A stretch of DNA of 16,730 nt from JBCBZH01 sp039815415 (GTDB lineage: Bacteria > Bacteroidota > Rhodothermia > Rhodothermales > Rubricoccaceae), in assembly GCA_039815415.1 (NCBI GenBank), contig JBCBZH010000070.1:1-16730 (forward strand), read 5' to 3'. The translations under genes and the position numbers were made by a program. Positions 1-7,179 of this stretch are shown here, one piece after another. The notes below the pieces were generated by a model that made no database searches, had not been told where the DNA came from, and saw only the letters and a list, made by a program, of their open reading frames with translations. Position 1 is the first letter of the stretch; every line of letters starts with the position of its first letter.

Positions 1-474
1 CGACAGCACGCCGAGGTCGGCGCCGTACGGGTCTGTGGCACGAGACGAGTAGCCTTCAATGCGCCCGCCGAAGACCTGCTCCCGAGGATCGGTCTCGATC
101 AGAACCAGCCCACTCGCGGCTTGTCCGTATCGCGCAGGCACGCCTTCGGTCAGAACCCGTATCCGCTGGATCGACTCGAACGGGAGCGGACAACAACCCA
201 ACAGCCGGGCGCCGTCCAGAACGAGTTCAGGCTGCGTCCGTGATCGGGCCGTCAGCCTCCCCGTTGCCAGATCTCGCCGGACACCAGGCGCGAATGCCGC
301 GACCTCGTTCACAGACCGAACCGGAAGTCCATCGATGTCAGCCTTTCGGGTCCACTCTGTGGAGATGTGGAGCGAGTCTGAGTCGGTCGTATCTGATGCG
401 ACTGGCTGTGCCTGCAGAAGCGGGGTCGCGGCCACAAGGAAAGCGATGGCTGCGAAGATGGGGATGGGTTTCAA
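1..474 (-). CDS. TonB-dependent receptor, N-terminal part (signal peptide and plug), cut by window edge
   Basis: Reading leftwards from a TTG at 474, an open frame of 158 codons runs to the window edge. Residues 1-24 form a Sec signal peptide (Lys at 2, a hydrophobic run, then LLQAQ). From about residue 40 the sequence follows a TonB plug domain: 'IDGLPVRSVNEVAAFAPGV' (47-65), 'LVLDG' (84-88), then 'FESIQRIRVLTEGVPARYG' (99-117) and 'ASGLVLIET' (120-128), the usual end of the plug. The beta-barrel lies outside the window. Such receptors sit in the outer membrane and import ligands with TonB/ExbBD energy. No in-frame ATG or GTG lies between the upstream stop and the TTG, so TTG is the best start, though unusual. 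The Cys-Cys pair at 94-95 is odd for a plug. The ligand cannot be told from this part. It is divergent from the flippase gene. Confidence 0.8.
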   Translation of the reverse strand, partial: MKPIPIFAAIAFLVAATPLLQAQPVASDTTDSDSLHISTEWTRKADIDGLPVRSVNEVAAFAPGVRRDLATGRLTARSRTQPELVLDGARLLGCCPLPFESIQRIRVLTEGVPARYGQAASGLVLIETDPREQVFGGRIEGYSSRATDPYGADLGVLS

Positions 475-600
475 GAGAGACGGGAGGATGAGTCCAGAAG
501 TCGGCGCTATGTAGGCACGTTATTCGCCTCCCACAATACACGTTCGATCCTTCACGGGGCAGGCACTCTCGGGTCGCCTCTATCAAGGGCACAGTCTTTT

Positions 601-613
601 CTCGAGATGGCGA
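601..613 (+). repeat. Degenerate copy of the TCGAGCTGGCGA repeat
   Basis: The gap between the two divergent genes (475-679) holds CTCGAGATGGCGA, one mismatch from the family consensus. Nothing else recognisable is seen in this 205-base gap; I find no clear Shine-Dalgarno sequence or promoter. Confidence 0.5.
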
Positions 614-679
614 CACCTCTCGCCTGCCTCGTCTCGATCTTCTTGCAGTGCCGCCCAGTACGGGCCGTCCCCCCACCGT

Positions 680-1957
680 ATGCGACGCTGGATCCTCCAG
701 GCCCTCGCCCCCGACAGCCCCCTCCGCCAGAACGCGCTCGCGCTGGCGGACCAGGGCACCGTCAGCGCGACGCGCCTGCTGCTGAGCATTCTCGTCGGCC
801 GTGCCCTCGGCGCCGACGGGCTGGGGCACTACGCGCTGGCGCTCACACTGGTCTACCTCGTGGAGGGCATCGTCGAGACGCTGGCGACACTACCCTACAC
901 TGTCCTCCGCCGCCAGTCCGACGCGCCCGCCGCCTACACGGGCAGCGTGCTGGTCGTGACCGGTGCCATCGGGCTGGCGCTGGGCGTGGTCGTGGCCGTG
1001 TGTGCGCTCACCCTCGCCAGCTCGTTGCAGCCGGTCCTTCTGGTGCTGAGCGTCGCCCTCGTGTGGCGCGGTCTGGCGGAGGCCGCTCGACGCATCGCGT
1101 TCGCCCATGAGCGGGTCGGCGACGCGCTGGCGCTGGACGTCGCGCTGGCGGTGATCCTGGGTGGCGGAGCCTTAGCACTCTGGGCGATGGGCGCCATCAC
1201 CGTCTCGTGGGTAGTCGGGCTCTACGGGCTGGGCAGCGGCCTGCCCTTCCTCGCGTGGCTGGCGGTGCGGGGCCGAGGGCGCATCGAGATCCAGACGAAC
1301 CGTCTTGGCCCTGACGTGGCGCGCAATTGGGGCTTCGGGCGCTGGGTGCTGGGCACCCGCCTCGCGCTGACGGCGCGCGTCCATAGCATCCCCTGGGCCC
1401 TGGCCGCTGTCGCGGGGGCTGCGGAAGTGGGCCTGTTCGACGCCGCGGGAAAGGTGGTCGGGCTGGCGGTGCCGGTGCTCATCAGCGTCGCTAATGTGCT
1501 GACGCCGCGCGTGGCGCGGGCACTCCACGAGTCCGGCGTGGCGGCGGTGCGCCGCGAGATTCTGCTCACTACAGGCGCCCTCGTGGCGCTCACGGGCGCG
1601 CTGGTGGTCGCTCTCACGCTCGGGGCCGACCTCGTGCTCGGGCTGCTCTTCGGGCCGGAGTTCGAGGGGCAGCGGCTGCTGGTGCTGCTGTTCGGCGTCG
1701 GGCTGGTGGTGGAGGCCATCGGCATCCCCGCGGACGCCGGGCTGTGGGCCATTGAGCGTCCCCGCGTGGGGTTCTGGATCGGGCTCGTGGCGCTCGTGGT
1801 GATGGCGGGTGCGGCGTGGGTGCTGATTCCGGCCTATGGCGCTGTGGGTGCGGCAGGCGCGCTGGCGGCGGCGAGCGCAGCGGCAGCAGTTCTCCAGCTC
1901 GTGGCGTTCCTCCATCTATCGGCGAAGGCTCGCGCGGAGGAGGAACGAGCGGCCTGA
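680..1957 (+). CDS. MOP-superfamily flippase-like membrane protein (polysaccharide/lipid export type)
   Basis: The 425-residue product is almost wholly hydrophobic, with about 11-12 predicted membrane segments broken by short Arg-rich loops. The start ('LALADQGTVSATRLLLSILVGRALGADGLGHYALAL') carries the usual opening of Wzx/RfbX-type flippases: a first helix, an 'R-L-L-L' turn and a 'GR-LG---LG-YALA' motif. Family members flip lipid-linked sugars or other amphiphiles across the inner membrane. No glycosyltransferase or polymerase gene lies next to it here, so the substrate is unknown and a more general MATE-like role is possible. The start ATG at 680 has no Shine-Dalgarno sequence (C-rich upstream). 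A palindromic composite repeat begins 2 bases after its stop codon and could end or stabilise its transcript. Confidence 0.75.
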   Translation: MRRWILQALAPDSPLRQNALALADQGTVSATRLLLSILVGRALGADGLGHYALALTLVYLVEGIVETLATLPYTVLRRQSDAPAAYTGSVLVVTGAIGLALGVVVAVCALTLASSLQPVLLVLSVALVWRGLAEAARRIAFAHERVGDALALDVALAVILGGGALALWAMGAITVSWVVGLYGLGSGLPFLAWLAVRGRGRIEIQTNRLGPDVARNWGFGRWVLGTRLALTARVHSIPWALAAVAGAAEVGLFDAAGKVVGLAVPVLISVANVLTPRVARALHESGVAAVRREILLTTGALVALTGALVVALTLGADLVLGLLFGPEFEGQRLLVLLFGVGLVVEAIGIPADAGLWAIERPRVGFWIGLVALVVMAGAAWVLIPAYGAVGAAGALAAASAAAAVLQLVAFLHLSAKARAEEERAA

Positions 1958-1958
1958 A

Positions 1959-2030
1959 CGAGCTGGCGACCTCTCCTACTGGCCGTCATGCCTGCAAAGG
2001 CAGGCATCCACTCGCCAGCTCGAGCTGGTG
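1959..2030. repeat. Composite palindromic element: 11-base inverted arms of the family repeat around an inner hairpin
   Basis: CGAGCTGGCGA (1959-1969) and TCGCCAGCTCG (2012-2022) form perfect inverted arms. The spacer contains a second perfect hairpin (1988-2007). The right arm is itself part of a palindrome, CCAGCTCGAGCTGG (2015-2028). It lies immediately after the flippase stop codon. The rest of the 1958-2195 gap shows no gene. Confidence 0.75.
1988..2007. repeat. Short hairpin element with ATGCCTGC arms
   Basis: ATGCCTGC, a 4-base AAAG loop and GCAGGCAT make a perfect 8-base stem, flanked by GTC on the left and CCA on the right. The layout resembles the widespread intergenic palindromes of the dRS3/REP type (GTCAT-stem-AAAG-stem-ATCCA) known from Neisseria and other bacteria. 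Only one copy is in this window, so membership of a repeat family is inferred. Confidence 0.55.
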
Positions 2031-2195
2031 CAAAGAGACGGTGCTCGATTCAACGTCGAGCCGTGAACGTCGTGCCCTGTCCTAGGCCGTCGCTCTCGGC
2101 CCTAAGGCGACCACAATGCTTGAGCATCACCGACCGTGCCACCGCCAGTCCGACGCCCGGCCCCTGGTGGTCGCGCGGGACGGGGGACGTCTCAT

Positions 2196-3362
2196 TCACT
2201 CTCGCATTCTCAGCGATTTGAGACGCGCCTTGAATCCCACCGCCGCGGAGGTGTAGCCGCCTCCGGCTCCATCCACGAAGTGGACCTGTCGGCCCATCCG
2301 CTCGTAGACGAGGCACGTCATCACGGCGCGGTCGGAGACGTGGATACCGTAGGCCAGCATCCCGGCCACGAACCACGCCTCGAGGTCGGCCTCGAGCTGA
2401 CGACGCTGCTCGGGAGTGCCCGCGAGCACCATCCGGATCATGCCGTCGAACTTGCGATAGTCGGTCGCGTCGCGCAGCAGCCGGGGATAAGATTCCCAGT
2501 CGGTGTCAGAGGTGTTCGCGCGCCGCCAGATCAGGAGCTTTCCAAGTAGCGTCCGCCCCCACGCTGTCGCTCGGTATCGCCAGCTCGATCCGGTGTGACG
2601 GAGCTTGACCTCAGGATCGAGGTGACGCGGGGAGGCGCTGAGCTTGAGCGCCTCCATCGCGACCGGATGCCCCGTTGTGTCCGGCCCGTAGATGCGCTCG
2701 ATGGCGGGCAGCACCTCGCGGTAGACGGCGTCTGCGTTCGATCCGACCGCCTGGACGAGCAGCGACACGGTCTCCCCGTGCGGGCTAGGGAGGTCCTGCC
2801 AGCGGCACTCGAGCCCGGCGTAGGGGTCGTCGCCCGCTGCGGGTTCCGCCGAGCTGGCGTACTGCGGCGCCGTCTCGGGCGCCTTGATGCGGTCCTCCGC
2901 CCACGCCAGCCCGTCGCCGCGGAACAGGGCCTGGGCGTAGTTGGGTGACACCTGGAGCCGGGCGATCTCGAGCCGGCACCCCGCCTCCAGAATCTCCGCG
3001 ACCGGGACGAGGCCAACCCGGAGCGCCAGCTCGAGGCGCTCCTGCGCATGCGCCTGGAGGGTAGCGAGCGCGGCGAGAGCCGGGTCGAGGAGGTCGGGCG
3101 GCAGCACGAGCGTGGCCCCGTCGCCACCGAAGACGAAGGGCAGATCGGCCTGATCGGTGGCGTTGAGCACCGCCGCGATGGACGCGGCACCGACGTAGTT
3201 GACATCCCGGTACCGCCCGGCCTTGACGGCCTCGGTGGAGCCCTTCACGTCTGTAATCACGACCGTCCACTCGGGCGGAACCGGCGCGTAGGCGTCCTCG
3301 GTCACCAGATCGGAGAACCGCTCCAGCGGGCGAAGCTGCTCGTAGAACGTGGAGTGGGGCAT
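2196..3362 (-). CDS. DUF3095 family protein, class III cyclase-like fold
   Basis: The product is 388 residues from the ATG at 3362. The frame stays open upstream, but those extra residues are Arg/Gly-rich low-quality sequence overlapping the repeat and the cupin gene, so MPHSTFYEQL is the better start. The opening matches DUF3095 proteins: 'PVPPEWTVVITDVKGSTEAVKAGRYRDVNYVGA' (28-59) and 'DLPFVFGGDGATLVLP' (73-88). The 'ITDVKGST' and 'FGGDGAT' motifs recall the metal-binding Asp strand and second catalytic loop of class III adenylyl/guanylyl cyclases, so a nucleotide-related role is plausible but unproved. It lies 38 bases downstream of the cupin gene on the same strand and may share its transcript. 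Three copies of the window's repeat fall inside it, at 2392-2403, 2577-2588 and 3024-3034. Cytoplasmic; no signal peptide. Confidence 0.8.
   Translation of the reverse strand: MPHSTFYEQLRPLERFSDLVTEDAYAPVPPEWTVVITDVKGSTEAVKAGRYRDVNYVGAASIAAVLNATDQADLPFVFGGDGATLVLPPDLLDPALAALATLQAHAQERLELALRVGLVPVAEILEAGCRLEIARLQVSPNYAQALFRGDGLAWAEDRIKAPETAPQYASSAEPAAGDDPYAGLECRWQDLPSPHGETVSLLVQAVGSNADAVYREVLPAIERIYGPDTTGHPVAMEALKLSASPRHLDPEVKLRHTGSSWRYRATAWGRTLLGKLLIWRRANTSDTDWESYPRLLRDATDYRKFDGMIRMVLAGTPEQRRQLEADLEAWFVAGMLAYGIHVSDRAVMTCLVYERMGRQVHFVDGAGGGYTSAAVGFKARLKSLRMRE
2577..2588 (-). repeat. Exact family repeat inside the DUF3095 gene
   Basis: An exact TCGCCAGCTCGA on the plus strand; in the gene it is read as TCG AGC TGG CGA (Ser-Ser-Trp-Arg). 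Two further copies in the same gene, 2392-2403 (one mismatch, read Arg-Gln-Leu-Glu) and 3024-3034 (11 of 12, read Leu-Glu-Leu-Ala), use different reading frames. Confidence 0.75.
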
Positions 3363-3386
3363 GGCGCGCAACCTAGCGCCCCGGCC

Positions 3387-3398
3387 TCGAGCTGGCGA
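3387..3398 (+). repeat. Exact family repeat in the 38-base cupin/DUF3095 gap
   Basis: An exact TCGAGCTGGCGA lies within CCTCGAGCTGGCGAGG (3385-3400), whose outer CCTCG/CGAGG can pair. It fills nearly half of the tiny gap between the cupin stop and the DUF3095 start. Confidence 0.8.
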
Positions 3399-3400
3399 GG

Positions 3401-3763
3401 CTACTCCGCTTCCCGGCGCACGGTGTCTGGGCTGAATGCGGGCGCACACACGGCCCAGTACTCGCACTCCTCGTCCAGTAACGGATTGCTGTACCGGACG
3501 CGCTCCCCAGCTTCGCAAAGCACGGTCTCGCCAGCTCGAACATCCAGATGGCCGCCGGCGTGCTCCACACGCATGGTCCCTCGCAGCACAATCGTGACCT
3601 CATCGAACTGGGGCGTCTGCGCGGGCTCCTCCCACCCACCGGGCGCAATCATGTGGGCGACAGACAGCGAGGCGGTCTCGCTGTTGACGCGGCCCACGAA
3701 CTCCTCGATGGTCTTGCCGCCGGGACCGGGAATGCGAGTGGGTTCAGCGAGGTGGCGAGGCAT
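3401..3763 (-). CDS. Small single-domain cupin protein
   Basis: The 120-residue product matches the cupin_2 barrel: 'APGGW--PAQTPQFDEVTIVLRGTMRVEH' (40-68) is the first cupin motif with its 'E--IVLRG-M' core, and 'LDVRAGETVLCEAGERVRYSN' (73-93) is the turn leading to the second motif. The expected first-motif His positions are not obvious (Gln-52 and Phe-53 stand where many cupins have His), so metal binding may differ from the standard pattern. Proteins of this size are often ethanolamine-utilisation-like or sugar/small-molecule-binding cupins; the ligand is unknown. The exact family repeat at 3528-3539 encodes the 'VRAGE' turn. It is in line with the response regulator upstream (97-base gap) and DUF3095 downstream. 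Confidence 0.75.
   Translation of the reverse strand: MPRHLAEPTRIPGPGGKTIEEFVGRVNSETASLSVAHMIAPGGWEEPAQTPQFDEVTIVLRGTMRVEHAGGHLDVRAGETVLCEAGERVRYSNPLLDEECEYWAVCAPAFSPDTVRREAE
3528..3539 (-). repeat. Exact family repeat inside the cupin gene
   Basis: Exact TCGCCAGCTCGA on the plus strand, read in the gene as Val-Arg-Ala-Gly-Glu. This turn is common in cupins, so here the repeat and the protein motif coincide. Confidence 0.7.
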
Positions 3764-3766
3764 AGG

Positions 3767-3859
3767 TCGGGCTGGCGAGAGAGGGCTGCAACGCCAGGTC
3801 GCTGACAGGGATTCGCCAGATCGAGCCCCGCGCGTTCTGAATGCGCCTCGAGCTGATGA
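3767..3859. repeat. Cluster of four degenerate family repeats in alternating orientation
   Basis: The 97-base gap between the response regulator and the cupin contains TCGGGCTGGCGA (3767-3778), CGCCAGGTCG (3792-3801), TCGCCAGATCGA (3813-3824) and TCGAGCTGATGA (3848-3859). Each is one or two mismatches from consensus, and orientation alternates plus, minus, minus, plus. Almost half of the gap is made of these units. Confidence 0.6.
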
Positions 3860-3860
3860 G

Positions 3861-4628
3861 TCAGGCCATCAGCTGGCGGATGGTCTCAGCATAGGTGCGA
3901 CTCACGCGAACAACCGCCCCATCAGACAGACGAACGGTGAAGCCGCCGGAGTTGTCGCGTTCGAGTGCCCGAAGCGCATCCAGCGCGACAATGGTGGACC
4001 GGTGGACACGCGCGAACCGATCCGGGTCGAGTCGCTCCTCCAGGGCGCCGATGCCCTGCGAGGCGAGATAGGTCTTGCGTGCGCCACCTGCACGAAGGGT
4101 ATGCAGCTTGGCATAGTCGCCCGCTGCCTCCACCCACACGATGTCGGCCACGGCGACTGGCACGAACACGCCTCCCTCTTCCACCAGCAAGCGGTCGGGG
4201 ATGCGGCGCTCTGCCCGGACCGTCTCCACGACGCGCTCCACAGCGGGCTCTGCCGCCAGCGCGCGCTCCACCGCCTCGGCGAACCGTGCCTGGGTGAACG
4301 GCTTCAGCAGATAGTCCACCGCCGCTACCTCGAACGCACGCACGGCGAACTGATCGAACGCCGTCGAGAACACGACACGTGGTGTTTCCAGGTCACGAGC
4401 ATCCAGCGCCTCGAGGACCTCGAATCCGGTCAGCCCCGGCATCTGGATGTCCAGAAACAGGAGGTCGATGGGTACACCCGATGTTCTCGAGCTGGCGATG
4501 GCCTCCACCGCCTCGGCTCCATTGGCGCACTCGCTTACAACCTCAACGTCACGGTCCAACACCTCGAGTGCATCGCGCACCATGCGTCGGGCGGGAGCCT
4601 CATCGTCCACAATCAAGGCGCGCGTCAT
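3861..4628 (-). CDS. LytTR-family response regulator
   Basis: The 255-residue product has an N-terminal receiver and a C-terminal LytTR DNA-binding domain. In the receiver, 'ALIVDDEAPARRM' gives the acidic pocket (Asp8, Asp9), 'LLFLDIQMPGLTGFEVL' gives the phosphorylated Asp60, 'VVFSTAFDQFAVRAF' the Ser/Thr switch and 'VDYLLKPF' the conserved Lys. The LytTR part (about 150-253) shows 'IVWVEAAGDYAKLHT', 'FARVHRSTIVALDALRAL' and 'VRLSDGAVVRVSRTYAETIRQLM'. Phosphorylation by the partner kinase should switch promoter binding. The start overlaps the kinase stop by ATGA, so the two are translated in step. An exact repeat copy sits in the loop before the phospho-Asp strand, where the sequence 'ASSRTSGVPI' appears some residues longer than usual in this family. 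Confidence 0.93.
   Translation of the reverse strand: MTRALIVDDEAPARRMVRDALEVLDRDVEVVSECANGAEAVEAIASSRTSGVPIDLLFLDIQMPGLTGFEVLEALDARDLETPRVVFSTAFDQFAVRAFEVAAVDYLLKPFTQARFAEAVERALAAEPAVERVVETVRAERRIPDRLLVEEGGVFVPVAVADIVWVEAAGDYAKLHTLRAGGARKTYLASQGIGALEERLDPDRFARVHRSTIVALDALRALERDNSGGFTVRLSDGAVVRVSRTYAETIRQLMA
4487..4498 (+). repeat. Exact family repeat inside the response regulator gene
   Basis: Exact TCGAGCTGGCGA on the plus strand, read in the gene as Ile-Ala-Ser-Ser-Arg. It lies in the loop between helix 2 and strand 3 of the receiver, a place that tolerates insertions. Confidence 0.75.
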
Positions 4629-5740
4629 GCCTGAACCACTGGGATTGTGAACCGCGCCTCGAAGCCGCGCACCTGGCCATCGCCCGAGCCCGGGACATCC
4701 AGCACCAGCCCAGTGCCGAATAGTGCACGGAGCCGCGCGTCCGTGTTCGCCAACCCGACACCCCCAGCACCGCCATTGAGCAGCTCGCCCACAGGGGCAT
4801 GGGGCCCCGCGCCATTGTCGCGAACAAGCAGGTGAACCGCACCGCCCACGCGCCGTGCCTCGACGCGCACGGTCCCGCCCTCGAGCATTGGCGCCAGCCC
4901 GTGCCGGACTGCGTTCTCGACGAGCGGCTGCACAAGCATGGGCGGCAGGGCCACATCCAGCGCGTCCGCGTCGGCGTCGATCTGTACCTGGAGGCGCTCC
5001 CCCATGCGCTCTTGCTCCAGCGTCAGGTAATCGCGCACGAAGTCCAGCTCTTCACGTAGCAGCACGCGGTCGCGGCGGGCGGCAGCGAGCGTGTAGCGGA
5101 CGAGGCCTGCCAAACGAGCCACCAGATCGCGCGTGGCACCCTGCTCCGACGGTACCGATGCGGCTACTGAGTTGAGCGTGTTGAACAGAAAGTGAGGGTC
5201 CATCTGCGCCCGCAGCGCGGCCAGTTGCGCCTCCGAGGCCGCCCGTTCCAACTCAGCCTGTCGCGCCAGCAATGCCCGCTCTCCCGCTGCTTGGCGTCGG
5301 ACTTCGGTCACGTACCGGGCCGCGTGCAACGCACCGAACTGCGCCAGATACACAAGAGTCGGGATGTAGACGTCCCAGACCTGGGCATCTCCCTCCAATA
5401 CCCAGTACTCAAATACATGGCCTAGTGCGCGATAGCCCCAAAACCACGCCGCGACCCACAGCGGCCCTAAGACCACATGCGCCGCGAGTTGCCACCGCAA
5501 GCGCCCGTCGAGATGGCGAACCGCGACCCACCACACAGGGACCGTGAGCACGCCCTTGATGCCGTAGTCCAGAAGCGAGCGCGGCAGTAGGCTCCCCACA
5601 GCGACCAGAAACGCCCCCAGTCCGTTCTCCATGGAAGGCCACTGGATGATGGCCGTATAGAAGATCGCCAGCGCGATGTAGGCTGCCGTGACGATCGCGA
5701 CGCCGCGAAGGGTAAGGCGAGGTCGAGCGGTCTCCGTCAT
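4625..5740 (-). CDS. LytS/YehU-type sensor histidine kinase (His_kinase family)
   Basis: The 371-residue product has about four membrane segments in residues 12-140, a short linker with coiled-coil character (145-178, rich in Arg/Glu/Ala), then the His_kinase block 'QMDPHFLFNTLNSV' (179-192) with phospho-acceptor His183. The ATPase part has an N-box 'VQPLVENAVRHGL' (270-282, Asn276), 'DNGAG' (308-312) and 'GVGLANTDARLRALFG' (327-342). It should sense an envelope or membrane signal and phosphorylate the LytTR regulator encoded just downstream with an ATGA overlap. Its own start overlaps the amidohydrolase stop in the same way. No extracytoplasmic ligand-binding domain is visible, so the signal probably acts in or near the membrane. 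Confidence 0.93.
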   Translation of the reverse strand: MTETARPRLTLRGVAIVTAAYIALAIFYTAIIQWPSMENGLGAFLVAVGSLLPRSLLDYGIKGVLTVPVWWVAVRHLDGRLRWQLAAHVVLGPLWVAAWFWGYRALGHVFEYWVLEGDAQVWDVYIPTLVYLAQFGALHAARYVTEVRRQAAGERALLARQAELERAASEAQLAALRAQMDPHFLFNTLNSVAASVPSEQGATRDLVARLAGLVRYTLAAARRDRVLLREELDFVRDYLTLEQERMGERLQVQIDADADALDVALPPMLVQPLVENAVRHGLAPMLEGGTVRVEARRVGGAVHLLVRDNGAGPHAPVGELLNGGAGGVGLANTDARLRALFGTGLVLDVPGSGDGQVRGFEARFTIPVVQA

Positions 5741-7179
5741 GGGGTGTTCGCGTAGCGCTGTTCCACGCGCGTGAGCAGAGCGTCCAACGCCTCCCGGTGG
5801 AAGAGGTGTCCGCGCGCAACGACGGCATCGATCCGACGGGCGTGGGCTACGTCGATCAGCGGGTTCTCAGTCAGGAGAACGAGATCCGCCACTGCCCCAA
5901 CGGACAAGCCCGCTGGGCCCTCCTCGAGGCCGAACTCCCGAAGGTAGCGGGCTGGCGCGAGTGTCGCAGCACGGAGGATGCCGAGAGGCGGAATCCCAGC
6001 CTCGGCCCACAACGCCATCTCCTCATGAACCGCGAGCCCCTGAGGAGACATGGCCGGTGTGGCGTCCGTCCCGACCATCAGGTTCACACCGCGCCGGTGG
6101 AGGGCTGCGAGCGTGAGCAGGGCGAACGACCGATTGGCGGTCATGTCGAGCCCCCACTGCGCGTAGTTCAGGGCGAACCCTTCCGCATAGCGCCGCCAAA
6201 GCTCGCGTTGGCCGGGAGCGGTGTAGCGGACGACGTCAGGTGACGCCAAGCGAGCCAGCATGTCCGGTTGTGGTCCGCCGTACCACTCGGCCGTGAGCGC
6301 TGTCGGCACGACCCACGTGCCCTCCGCCGCTACTAGAGCAGCGAGGACATCAAGTCGCTCGGGGTCGGCATAGTCAAAGGACCCGAAGTAGCGGTGATAC
6401 CATTGCGTCGAGTCCCGGGCGGGCGAGTCCGACCGCTCCGCGAGCGAGCGGAACACGTCAAGGTGTTCCAGGGAACGCTGGCGCCCGTCGGCCAGAACGC
6501 CCGCCAGACCGACCGCACGGGGCACGTGCCCCACGACGGGGACGCCAAGCGCCTCGCTCTCAGCGAGGACACCCTCGTAGGCCTCCATTGGGATCTCATT
6601 GTAGGCCTTGATGTAGTCGTAGCCGGTGGCGTAGGCATGGCGCGCCGCGGCACGGCCATCGGCTTCCGTGCGAACCCGCCAGACAGCCGGGTCACCGGCC
6701 TCTCGGGGATCCCACGGCCCCGCCGTATCGGCTCGGCTCTGGAGGAACGGGCTGGCGACCGTCACACGAGGCCCCGGGATATGCCCCTCACGGACCGAGT
6801 CCGCGAACGCAAGAACTCCTGGGGTACCCCACATTACGCGCGCGGTCGTGACGCCATAGGCGAGGAGGAGCGCTGCGGACGCCTGGTTGTTCTCCGCGTA
6901 GTACATCGTCTCAGGGTGGGAGAAATGCGCGTGCATGTCGGCCAGGCCTGGCATCAGGAACCGACCGCTACCATCCACGATGTAGGCATCAGCAGGGACG
7001 TCTACGGCTGGATTCGGCCCGATAGCGACGATGCGATCCCCATTCAGAATCACCGTCTGGTGCGGAATGACTCGCGCGGAGTCCAGCGGAACGAGCGCCA
7101 CGTCCACGATGGCGATGGGCTGAGCACTCGCGGCCATCGCCAGCGCGATGCTGGCGCAGAAGCAGATAACCCTGTTCAT
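5737..7179 (-). CDS. Exported metal-dependent amidohydrolase (imidazolonepropionase/prolidase-like)
   Basis: The 480-residue product starts with a signal peptide (1-19, ending AASAQ). It shows the amidohydrolase superfamily layout: an N-terminal beta-sandwich piece 'ILNGDRIVAIGP' (44-55), 'FLMPGLADMHAHF' (74-86) with metal ligands His83 and His85, 'YIKAY' (189-193) with the likely carboxylated Lys191, 'GHVPR' (217-221, His218), 'SLEHLD' (236-241, His239), 'GTDATP' (370-375) with catalytic Asp372, and the C-terminal 'GLSVGAVADLVLLTENPL' (424-441) and 'ARRIDAVVARG'. Exported relatives cut cyclic amides or Xaa-Pro-like dipeptides, but the substrate is not predictable here. Both ends overlap the neighbouring genes by ATGA, so it is embedded in the protease-kinase-regulator operon. 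Probably periplasmic. Confidence 0.9.
   Translation of the reverse strand: MNRVICFCASIALAMAASAQPIAIVDVALVPLDSARVIPHQTVILNGDRIVAIGPNPAVDVPADAYIVDGSGRFLMPGLADMHAHFSHPETMYYAENNQASAALLLAYGVTTARVMWGTPGVLAFADSVREGHIPGPRVTVASPFLQSRADTAGPWDPREAGDPAVWRVRTEADGRAAARHAYATGYDYIKAYNEIPMEAYEGVLAESEALGVPVVGHVPRAVGLAGVLADGRQRSLEHLDVFRSLAERSDSPARDSTQWYHRYFGSFDYADPERLDVLAALVAAEGTWVVPTALTAEWYGGPQPDMLARLASPDVVRYTAPGQRELWRRYAEGFALNYAQWGLDMTANRSFALLTLAALHRRGVNLMVGTDATPAMSPQGLAVHEEMALWAEAGIPPLGILRAATLAPARYLREFGLEEGPAGLSVGAVADLVLLTENPLIDVAHARRIDAVVARGHLFHREALDALLTRVEQRYANTP

Noticed and set aside
1172..1915. A 247-codon minus-strand frame opposite the flippase gene
   Set aside because: The product is His/Arg/Glu-rich, low-complexity and without motif, while the plus strand encodes a consistent membrane protein.
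3048..4634. A 528-codon open frame on the plus strand
   Set aside because: It runs opposite to the DUF3095, cupin and response regulator genes, which have clear motifs. Its product is Arg/His/Gly-rich without any domain, a usual by-product of high GC.
4889..4905. TCGAGCATTGGCG in the kinase gene as a repeat with a two-base insertion
   Set aside because: Could be chance in GC-rich coding sequence; one gapped match is not enough.
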